From Candidatus Thorarchaeota archaeon (lineage in GTDB: Archaea; Asgardarchaeota; Thorarchaeia; Thorarchaeales; Thorarchaeaceae), in assembly GCA_016839245.1 (NCBI GenBank), contig JAEOUN010000087.1, positions 1-27,405 of the forward strand: 27,405 bases of DNA, in the 5' to 3' direction. Of the stretch, positions 21,901 to 27,405 are shown piece after piece. The position numbers were made by a program, and so were the translations under genes. Positions within the stretch are counted from its first letter, which is position 1. Every line of letters begins with the position of its first letter. The notes under the pieces are model-generated. The model made no database searches, had not been told where the DNA came from, and saw only the letters and a list, made by a program, of their open reading frames with translations.

Positions 21901-22787
21901 TCCTTTCTTCAATCTCTCCATTAGAATCGGAATTCAAGTCATTTGTTAGAGGTGGCGGAATTCTAGCTGTTCTTGGAGTGAATGATGATACAACTTGGTT
22001 TCCATGGCCAATTTCCTTTGTAAATTCAGGAACTGGCAACTCTGTCACTTTTAACGAAATCAATCATCCATTACTCACAATTCCCAATACAATGAGTACT
22101 GAGGTCAACTATACAGGCCATTTTGAAGGCTTATGGGACAATTTCACAATTCTAGCAACAGATGACACAAATCCTGTCATTGTTGCAGCTACTATAGGAT
22201 CGGGTAAAATGCTCTTCACATCAACTCACTTGAGTGGACTTAGTCGTGATGCATTTATTGAGAACATTCTTAGCTGGAATACAATTCCCTCTATCCTCCT
22301 TAAGGACATCTCTTTGAGCCAGAGAATCATCTGGGCTGGCGATAGGGTGACAATTTCAATGGACCTGTCTGACCTAGTGGGTAATTCTCTCGAAGATATT
22401 GATTTGCATGTCTGGTTGAATGAATCACAGGTCGAAGTAACTGAGGTGGGATCTGGTCTATATACGGTTTCCCTAGCTGGTAATTGGACCAAAAACAATC
22501 TTGGTTTCTATGATATTCGACTTCATGCGAGCGAGTGGGGATATGATAGCCTTGATATTGTTATTCAACAGTTCATCCTAATTCGTCCCTTCCCATGGTT
22601 ATTCATTGGTGTCCTCGGAGGTGGCGTTGTAGTAATGGTTACAGGTTGGGTGTATCTAAAACGCAGACGTGGTGAGTCCTTCTCGTTTCGTGGTGATAAA
22701 GAAAAGCAACGCAAGTCTAAAGAAGAACGGAAAAGACAGGAAGAAGAGGATGGCAAGTTTAATCCAAAGGAATTCTTTGGTGTTTAA
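18942..22787 (+). CDS. Membrane-anchored gingipain-like (C25/clan CD, caspase-related) surface peptidase
   Basis: A 1281-residue type I membrane protein: N-terminal hydrophobic segment (about 14-34), large outside region, transmembrane helix (about 1217-1239) and a basic cytoplasmic tail (KRRRGES to the end). Residues about 315-400 resemble a PPC-type beta-sandwich (LNVTLTWDNAATDLNLALIDPLG). About 414-465 resembles a cell-wall-binding-2 type repeat. About 600-940 matches gingipain-like C25 peptidases: catalytic His731 in STHG, Cys816 in ILTACLLGG, then LMKHGAVAVTASPRT and the terminal ILFGDPSVQLYNP. Residues 950-1125 look like a ThuA/GATase-like beta-fold (EFKSFVRGGGILAVLGVND). The start is GTG at 18942, just after a TATA-like TATTTAGA at 18907; GTG at 18957 with GGAG upstream is an alternative. 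Substrate unknown. Confidence 0.88.
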   Translation: MERTDVISIKRKNIAIFTIVVLISSSNLFIISNFVNVLSPTTAYNSNNEFTSSSISSQVPLRKITVVSPDSDTYKDEFAYMAAIPTSVFIFNDTQYISPLIYSTGTESETWFLDDWVDYTAVDGGLTQAVAIGDFTESSLLDLQYELGTKVYPRITGATSADIAAMLAISDWSTTDTAVIAFAKDDFTNPSSLSGSISHTFENQASTTTTFSGVADNIVSPSSIYFTPPSWAGWMDGQFNWTGSELLTHDLVDPNGFIVDYSVYSQVYFSRSPLYVQSPIPLNFWLPVISDGQWTMNITRDSPGSTTLDCKVTYHPGFTHSITVPSNTDWLNVTLTWDNAATDLNLALIDPLGRLVMWAPAGSILANPGNEKIELPYPMAGEWTIIAAWMSANNERNNIQLSWEMSRLPTDIEGYLESASNAAVLASLLNVPLLYIDKDQIPSITEWALERLGVSTLWLVDPMNIQQSSLVTDLQTIASVINLDDYSLLSEAIMTNSGKNDIVITVPIGDNNEFFAPAAFSAAVHGGPIFSFCSDGNELATRAQETWAPYLIGPEINNIYVVNQYENRAENGWYDERIPNTQSMIRSYNDFVEFLSERGAYNSSVSQQVVIVSPVSYIPTSFDRSLQCGFQPGRIPAENPMDASILINRGLLHRYLFMTADSSDTALVSMYAYTDGATFIDNNYDYSLLYQIENTTDALESAGFEIEMHVGVSEVFAQLESQVSLWSLSTHGTLTLLPRDPPDRPNGLGYISLRTSDSPYGFEDSLTVRESSSDSDDLVNPVAFTAEAVNHVIKSTIDIDQSVDSIGSPIIILTACLLGGTEMPLVLMKHGAVAVTASPRTVYFQPAGMLSVLLAQKLSEGASIGEALSYGLLLTSSDYANPLTDRDPRDYANQQILFGDPSVQLYNPETFAHVTTSNPKIEQYGMHMPCRGVAPVAVLGLSTYYPNFLSTVSVDFDYYEPSNFSDFIQLLFLRETVFIEQDTLGLFLSSISPLESEFKSFVRGGGILAVLGVNDDTTWFPWPISFVNSGTGNSVTFNEINHPLLTIPNTMSTEVNYTGHFEGLWDNFTILATDDTNPVIVAATIGSGKMLFTSTHLSGLSRDAFIENILSWNTIPSILLKDISLSQRIIWAGDRVTISMDLSDLVGNSLEDIDLHVWLNESQVEVTEVGSGLYTVSLAGNWTKNNLGFYDIRLHASEWGYDSLDIVIQQFILIRPFPWLFIGVLGGGVVVMVTGWVYLKRRRGESFSFRGDKEKQRKSKEERKRQEEEDGKFNPKEFFGV

Positions 22788-22832
22788 TATTAAATTGACA
22801 ATTTATGCCATCTGAAACCATTTGCAATAAGG

Positions 22833-22842
22833 TTTTATATGG
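22833..22842 (+). promoter_or_regulatory. TATA box of the Roadblock gene
   Basis: TTTTATATGG, about 54 bases before the start at 22887, leaves a short leader carrying GAGGG. It matches the TATA box assigned to the putative RNA gene at 10031, which supports both. Confidence 0.55.
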
Positions 22843-22886
22843 ACTACGATGACTAGCCATTGTTCTGATGAGTCGAGGGTCTTAGT

Positions 22887-23249
22887 ATGTCTACTCGGGT
22901 TGACAGCATCAATAAAATAATTCGTGATTTTGAAACAGTTCCAGGTGTTGAGGGTGCCGCACTTGTTTCTCCTGATGGTCTTATGATTGCTTCTGCACTG
23001 CCAGAAAGTGAACAGGAAAATGTAGCCGCCATAAGTGCTGCTATCACCTCTCTTGGTGAAAAAGCTACGATGGAACTTGACAGGGGAAATTTGATGGAGA
23101 TTTACGTTAAAGGTGATAAGGGATACACACTCATCACATCAGTAGGTGACCGTGCAGTGTTCTTGGTTCTTGCAAAGGTCGATGCTCAACTTGGTCTTAT
23201 CTTCATGGATATGAAACGTATGGCTGAGGCACTTCTTGAGATACTTTAA
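22887..23249 (+). CDS. Roadblock/LC7 domain protein
   Basis: A 120-residue single-domain protein with the roadblock alpha/beta platform: a helix SINKIIRDFETVPGVEGAALVSPDGLMIASALP, a central helix VAAISAAITSLGEKATMEL, strands LMEIYVKGDKGYTLITSVGDRAVFLVLAK and a final helix. Relatives (MglB, dynein LC7, Ragulator subunits) dimerise and act as GAP or scaffold for Ras/Arf-like GTPases. Three small GTPases are encoded in this window, the MglA-like one at 17202 being the best candidate partner. ATG at 22887 with GAGGG about 9 bases upstream and its own TATA box. Asgard genomes carry many such proteins. Confidence 0.95.
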   Translation: MSTRVDSINKIIRDFETVPGVEGAALVSPDGLMIASALPESEQENVAAISAAITSLGEKATMELDRGNLMEIYVKGDKGYTLITSVGDRAVFLVLAKVDAQLGLIFMDMKRMAEALLEIL

Positions 23250-23259
23250 GGTGCAATTA

Positions 23260-24498
23260 TCATTTCATCACTTTAACTAATTCATCAATTATATGATGCG
23301 CAATCTCTCTCTTTGTTGCCATTGGTACCTTTTTGACGAATTGGTCTGGTCCAACGATGAGTACTTCATTAGTATCGCCTCCAAATGCCACACCTTTCTT
23401 GTGTTCATCATTGGCAATCACAAGATTGCATACTCCTGAATCAATTTTCGCTCTCGCGCGTTTCTCTAACTCTTTTTCGGTAATACCTGATTCGACTTTG
23501 AATCCGACGATGCAAAGATCTTTGTACTTTTTACGGACTTCTTCAATGATTTTCTTTGTTGGCACTAGTTCAACCATTAATTGGCTTTTTCCTGAAGCCA
23601 TTTTGCTATCTTCTTTCTTTGATGGTGTGTAATCAAGAACTGCCGCAGTGGAAATAAAACAATCCGTCTTGTTCGAAGAGATCTCCTTCATAACTGCATC
23701 AAGCATCTCTTCTGAAGTCGTGACCTTAACCACTGTTGCTTGAACTGGTGGTTTTTGCTCCGTTGGACCTAAAATGAGAGTTACTGATGCTCCTCGTGAG
23801 ATCAGTTCTTCCACAATAGCAATCCCCATCTTTCCTGTTGATGGGTTTGTAACAAAACGAACCCTATCTACCCATCCTCTTGTTGGACCGGCAGATATCA
23901 CGAAATGCTTGTCCTTGAGGTCATTAGGACCTAAGGTCATAATGACAAAATCAACAATTGTATCAACATCAGGTATCTTTGCTTTTGCCTCTTCCATTCT
24001 TGGAGATACTACACAAATTCCCATTGACTTAAGCTTCTCAATATTTTCAATAACTGCCGGATGATCATACATTGATTCGTGCATTGCAGGGACAATAACA
24101 ACAGGAATTTTCGCACCTATTGCTGAGGATGCTGTAGTGGTCACAGGTGTATCATCAATTCCATTTGCAACTTTTCCAATTGTATTAGCAGTTGCTGGAG
24201 CAATAAGAACCAAGTCCACATGACCTGAATGTTTGCCAGCAAGTGTGATATGTTCAATTTGACCGGTGAGTTTTGTTACCACGGGATTACCTGTCGCCCA
24301 CTCCATGAGGTATGGATGGATGATTTTTGTTCCCATTTTACTCATAACTGTGTATACTTCTGCGCCATGTCGCATCAGTTTTCGTGCAAGAGCAACACAC
24401 TCTACAGCTGCAACACTACCTGTGATACATAACGTGATTTTCTTACCCTTTAATAGAGTACTTAGACTCTCCATGATAAGTTTGGAAGTGTGCTCCAT
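23260..24498 (-). CDS. coaBC: Bifunctional phosphopantothenoylcysteine decarboxylase / phosphopantothenate-cysteine ligase
   Basis: A 412-residue enzyme joining cysteine to 4'-phosphopantothenate and decarboxylating the product, two steps of coenzyme A synthesis. CoaC half (flavoprotein): CITGSVAAVECVALARKL at the N-terminus, the active-site His in IEHITLA, APATANTIGKVANGI and PAMHESMYDHP. CoaB half: ISAGPTRGWVDRVRFVTNPSTGKMG, LILGPT, STAAVLDYTP and GFKVES. Full length. The frame is open to a TTG at 24513, but ATG at 24496-24498 with GGGGA 8 bases upstream is the better start. It lies on the strand opposite the pantoate kinase and phosphopantothenate synthetase genes, which provide its substrate in the archaeal pathway. 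Confidence 0.96.
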   Translation of the reverse strand: MEHTSKLIMESLSTLLKGKKITLCITGSVAAVECVALARKLMRHGAEVYTVMSKMGTKIIHPYLMEWATGNPVVTKLTGQIEHITLAGKHSGHVDLVLIAPATANTIGKVANGIDDTPVTTTASSAIGAKIPVVIVPAMHESMYDHPAVIENIEKLKSMGICVVSPRMEEAKAKIPDVDTIVDFVIMTLGPNDLKDKHFVISAGPTRGWVDRVRFVTNPSTGKMGIAIVEELISRGASVTLILGPTEQKPPVQATVVKVTTSEEMLDAVMKEISSNKTDCFISTAAVLDYTPSKKEDSKMASGKSQLMVELVPTKKIIEEVRKKYKDLCIVGFKVESGITEKELEKRARAKIDSGVCNLVIANDEHKKGVAFGGDTNEVLIVGPDQFVKKVPMATKREIAHHIIDELVKVMK

Positions 24499-24704
24499 CT
24501 CGTAAATCCCCAATATTTTCTCTACAAACTATGAGCTAGATGATAGAATCACGAATAAGACTTGTGGAAAAGTCAAAGATTCTGTCATTTTGAATCCAAA
24601 TTACTGAAAATTTGGTCATTGATAACAAGTGAGCAAGAAATATATGCTACAAAGAGAATGTGCCGAAGTGCCAATGGCGGCCATCTAGTGGATTTGCCGT
24701 CAAT

Positions 24705-24755
24705 AAGTATATACTTAATACAGCTGAATCGCAATCTCGGTGCGTTCAGAGATTG
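24705..24755 (+). promoter_or_regulatory. Palindromic TATA region and leader inverted repeat
   Basis: In the 290-base gap between coaBC and the next gene, AAGTATATACTT (24705-24716) is a perfect palindrome running into TTAATA and is a likely TATA box. About 16 bases later CAATCTC (24732-24738) and GAGATTG (24749-24755) form a 7-bp inverted repeat around a 10-base loop at the expected transcription start. It could be an operator or 5' UTR hairpin for the unknown gene at 24804. Nothing else was seen in this gap. Confidence 0.4.
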
Positions 24756-24803
24756 AGATAAACTCGAAAAGAATGGAACAATTGATTGGTTGGTGTTGGG
24801 TGC

Positions 24804-25640
24804 GTGTCAAATACGTCTAGGGATTTGGAGGCCCTTTTCAGAAGTTTTGATGCTGAAAAGAAGGCACGATTTCAATCCTATGACAAAGTAGTTTCAGCAC
24901 TTGATACTCCAACGCAATCTCTCTTTGTCACTGATAATGATAATGAAGTAGATACTTTTGTCCGTGATTTCAATGAATTTCTCGTTTCTACAAAACGGAT
25001 GGATGAAAAATCTAGTGACCTCCCCTATCATATAGTACGTATTGGGTATGATGGGGATATGTTAGATGACATGTTTCGCTTGGTTGTGTCTGATGAGTCT
25101 GAGAACTTTAGTCCTGCATCTCTTGATGTTAACTCTCTCTATTCAAAGCAAGCAATCTTTCAACATCTATATCAAAGCATCACAAAGAACAAATTCATCA
25201 TTTTTCACATTACCGAGTTTCCACTTGCTTATTACTTTGAAACAGCTGTAGTAGTTGATGTTGAGGAATTATCTGATGTGATGGATCCATCAGTTCATGA
25301 TGATACCATTGTACGATATTTGAATGACTTACGAGAACAAGGTACAGAAGAACATCGGAAGACCTACAGCTTCTTCTATCGTATTAGTACCTCATTACTC
25401 ATGGAGTTATCCAATGTATTTCTCGTTGTTCCCACAGCTGGGATGAATAGACATATTGTTGTGACCAGTTGGAGAACACAGACTCTTCTTCTAGGTTTTA
25501 GTCCTTTGACTTGGTCTTCAGGCAGTTTCAGTGTGTTTGACCTGAGTGGACGCGATATTGACGCTCGTTGGGCGTATCCTGCACCACCCTCCACCGATCC
25601 TAGAGTGAAACAATATACTAGTCTTGTTCCGCTAAGATAG
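24804..25640 (+). CDS. Protein of unknown function
   Basis: A 278-residue soluble protein I do not recognise. It has no signal peptide or membrane segment and looks like a mixed alpha/beta fold: a helical N-terminus (SRDLEALFRSFDAEKKARFQSYDKVVSAL), then strand-rich parts (QSLFVTDN, PYHIVRIGYDGDML, KFIIFHITEFPLAYYF, NVFLVVPTAGMNRHIVVTSWRTQTLLLGF) and a Pro-rich end (YPAPPSTDP). I prefer GTG at 24804, with GGTG nearby, over the in-frame TTG at 24786. Both lie about 70 bases after the presumed transcription start. It stands 94 bases before pantoate kinase, which has its own AT-rich promoter, so a role in CoA synthesis is only a positional guess. Base composition resembles its neighbours. Confidence 0.82.
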   Translation: MSNTSRDLEALFRSFDAEKKARFQSYDKVVSALDTPTQSLFVTDNDNEVDTFVRDFNEFLVSTKRMDEKSSDLPYHIVRIGYDGDMLDDMFRLVVSDESENFSPASLDVNSLYSKQAIFQHLYQSITKNKFIIFHITEFPLAYYFETAVVVDVEELSDVMDPSVHDDTIVRYLNDLREQGTEEHRKTYSFFYRISTSLLMELSNVFLVVPTAGMNRHIVVTSWRTQTLLLGFSPLTWSSGSFSVFDLSGRDIDARWAYPAPPSTDPRVKQYTSLVPLR

Positions 25641-25746
25641 AATCTGGTTGCTAATCTTCATAAGGAAATGTAAAATGTATATACATGTATATATCAATCA
25701 CTAAATATATGTATAATATTTAATACATGGATTATTGGAGTTGAAA

Positions 25747-26691
25747 TTGGCTGACACATTGAACATCATAGACGATCGACCAGACAGTGCGCGTGCATTT
25801 GTGCCTGGTCATATCACGGGATTTTTCAGAATTTTCGATGATGACGAAAATCCTTTACAATGTGGTTCAATTGGTGCAGGATTCTCTGTTGAAATCGGGA
25901 CCTTCACAACTGTTAGTGTTGAAGATAACCAATCACTAGACATAACGACAATATACAATGACAAACGTATCAATGCAGAAGTGACCAAGACGGTGGTTAA
26001 GAAAATGGCTAGGGAATATAACAAGAAACTCAATGTTGTTGTCCGACATGAGTCCTCTCTTCCTTCTGGCGCTGGTTTTGGTGCATCAGGAGCTGGCGCA
26101 TTAGGTACAGCTTTAGCTCTTGGGCATCTTCTAGATCCTTCAATAGATACAATCAATGCAGCAAAATTCGCTCATATAGCTGAGATAGAGAATCACACGG
26201 GACTTGGTGATGTGATTGCTCAGACTATGGGCGGCTTTGAAATCCGAGTGCATCACGGATCTCCTGGCATCGGCCAGATAGTGAGGATGAATTACCCAAA
26301 GGACCTTCAAGTAGTTCTTGCTGGTGCTCCTGGTCTTGAAACTAAAGATGTGCTTACTAGTAGCAAGAGTCGTATGAAAATTAATTCCGTTGGTGATCGA
26401 CTGGTTGAAAGACTAGCTGCTGACCAAAATCTAGAAACTTTCATTGCTTGTTCACGAGAATTCACTAATGCTATTGGTTTACAGACCAAGCGTGTAAAGA
26501 AAGTGCTTACGGAATTCGATGATTTGGGCTTATCAAAATCAAGTATGGTAATGCTTGGTGATTCTGTTTTTTGTTTCTGTAATTCAAAGCAGGTTGAATT
26601 AGTAGAAAGTATTCTGGGTAGTCATTGGAAGCAATCACAAATTACAACCACATCCATCAGTGAAAAAGGCGGGAGGTTAGTATCGTGGTGA
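25747..26691 (+). CDS. Pantoate kinase (archaeal, GHMP family)
   Basis: A 314-residue GHMP-fold kinase phosphorylating D-pantoate to 4-phosphopantoate, the archaeal replacement for the pantothenate kinase step. Seen: the N-terminal AFVPGHITGFFRI, the ATP-binding glycine loop LPSGAGFGASGAGALGTALAL, ENHTGLGDVIAQTMGGFEIR and the C-terminal motif around GDSVFCF. TTG at 25747 has GGAG 6 bases upstream and a TATAATATT element about 30 bases before; the in-frame TTG at 25735 would place the start ahead of that ribosome site. Its stop overlaps the start of phosphopantothenate synthetase, the next enzyme of the pathway, so the two are coupled. Confidence 0.95.
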   Translation: MADTLNIIDDRPDSARAFVPGHITGFFRIFDDDENPLQCGSIGAGFSVEIGTFTTVSVEDNQSLDITTIYNDKRINAEVTKTVVKKMAREYNKKLNVVVRHESSLPSGAGFGASGAGALGTALALGHLLDPSIDTINAAKFAHIAEIENHTGLGDVIAQTMGGFEIRVHHGSPGIGQIVRMNYPKDLQVVLAGAPGLETKDVLTSSKSRMKINSVGDRLVERLAADQNLETFIACSREFTNAIGLQTKRVKKVLTEFDDLGLSKSSMVMLGDSVFCFCNSKQVELVESILGSHWKQSQITTTSISEKGGRLVSW

Positions 26692-27405
26692 AGGCTGAAG
26701 TACTTCCCGATCATCCTCGAAAAGTATCTCTTGATATTCGAAAACGGATAATTGAAGGTCATAATCGACATGAAGTTGCTATCGCAGGACTTCTTGCCCA
26801 TGGTAGAGGTGAAGCCTTCGATTATTTAATTGGTGAGAAAACTACTGATTTAGCAAAACATGCTATACAGGTTGCTGTTGCAGCTCTATTAACAGCAAAA
26901 CATCCTGTAATTAGTATTAATGGCAACGCTTGTTCACTTGTCCCTAAAGAAATGGTACAGCTTTCAAAGATTACAGGAGCCCCTCTGGAAATTAATCTGT
27001 ATTATTATAGCAAAGAGCGTGAGGATGCAATTCTTGGTGCTTTATTAAAAGCTGGTGCAACAAAAATCCTTGGTACTCATGATCGCCCCTCAGAGATAAT
27101 TCCTGAATTGTCTGGTAATAGACGTAAGATTGATCCAGAAGGCATAGGAATGGCAGATGTTGTGCTAGTTCCTCTTGAAGATGGCGATCGAACTGAGGCT
27201 CTCAAGGCTGTTGGTAAGTACGTGATAACTATCGATTTGAATCCAATGAGCAGAACTGCAATATACTCTGATATTACGATTGTTGACAACATTGTTAGAG
27301 CACTACCTCTCATGGTAGAATCAGCAAAAGAGCTAAAGAATAAACCCACTGAGTATCTCCAACATCTAAAATCTACTTTTAATAATGATAATAATCTAGC
27401 TGAAG
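26685..27405 (+). CDS. 4-Phosphopantoate-beta-alanine ligase (phosphopantothenate synthetase), 3' end outside window
   Basis: 240 codons of an enzyme of about 250-260 residues that joins beta-alanine to 4-phosphopantoate, the second step of the archaeal CoA route. Seen: KVSLDIRKRIIEGHNRHEVAIAGLLAHGRGEAFDYL, then ISINGNACSLVPKEMVQL, EINLYYYSKEREDAI, IPELSGNRRKIDPEGI, ADVVLVPLEDGDRTEALK and IDLNPMSRTAIYSDITIVDNIVRALP; all are hallmarks of the family. GTG at 26685 has GGGAGG 8 bases upstream; the next GTG (26688) is also possible. It overlaps the pantoate kinase stop (26689-26691). No stop occurs before the window ends, so only the last few residues are missing. Confidence 0.95.
   Translation, partial: MVKAEVLPDHPRKVSLDIRKRIIEGHNRHEVAIAGLLAHGRGEAFDYLIGEKTTDLAKHAIQVAVAALLTAKHPVISINGNACSLVPKEMVQLSKITGAPLEINLYYYSKEREDAILGALLKAGATKILGTHDRPSEIIPELSGNRRKIDPEGIGMADVVLVPLEDGDRTEALKAVGKYVITIDLNPMSRTAIYSDITIVDNIVRALPLMVESAKELKNKPTEYLQHLKSTFNNDNNLAE

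Noticed and set aside
1..27405. CRISPR arrays, insertion sequences or prophage genes
   Set aside because: No spaced direct-repeat arrays, transposase motifs or phage structural genes were seen; the region reads as core chromosome.

Overview
The window looks like a chromosomal segment of an Asgard archaeon (Promethearchaeota). It carries three Ras/Arf/MglA-type small GTPases, a Roadblock/LC7 protein and a longin-like domain fused to an Arf-like GTPase. These sit among archaeal-type genes: pantoate kinase, phosphopantothenate synthetase, a helicase-less XPF nuclease, archaeal RtcB and a crenarchaeal-type SSB. Archaeal TATA boxes (TTATATGG type), GGTG/GAGG ribosome sites and many TTG/GTG starts agree with this. 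I cannot fix the class; Thorarchaeia-like is only a guess.

Layout. 1-1170 (minus): a LolD/MacB-type ABC ATPase (cut by the window edge) with an FtsX-type permease, and a small ribbon-helix-helix regulator. 1427-3210 (plus): a Rab-like GTPase and an M42 aminopeptidase, facing across a strong hairpin a minus-strand run. That run reads from 7802 down to 3258: a DUF4430 (transcobalamin-like) surface protein, a second anchored surface protein, an ECF S component, a winged-helix DUF4443 protein, an XPF nuclease and inositol-phosphate synthase. 7951-9893 (plus): thymidylate kinase and an unrecognised winged-helix protein. 9894-10372 has no protein gene but appears to hold a structured RNA gene with its own promoter and terminator hairpin. 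10373-14183 (plus): the longin/Arf-like GTPase with a long acidic tail, an OB-fold SSB, a DNPH1-like enzyme with a zinc ribbon, and an EamA transporter. RtcB (minus) converges on that transporter with a 30-bp overlap.

The most striking feature is selD (15751-16785). Its frame is open across an in-frame TGA exactly where selenophosphate synthetases carry their catalytic Cys/Sec (G-U-S-C-K). At the 3' end a three-way-junction RNA fold can be drawn that contains a eukaryote-like SECIS core: AUGA, a 9-bp helix, an AAA-starting apical loop and a GA partner. The UGA of that core is the stop codon of selD itself.

17202-22787 holds an MglA/Arf-like GTPase, a TPR protein and a 1281-residue membrane-anchored gingipain-like (clan CD, C25-type) protein. 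The end of the window has a Roadblock protein and a coenzyme A cluster: CoaBC (minus), an unknown protein, then pantoate kinase overlapping phosphopantothenate synthetase, which runs off the edge. All functional calls come from motif recognition by eye; no database search was run.
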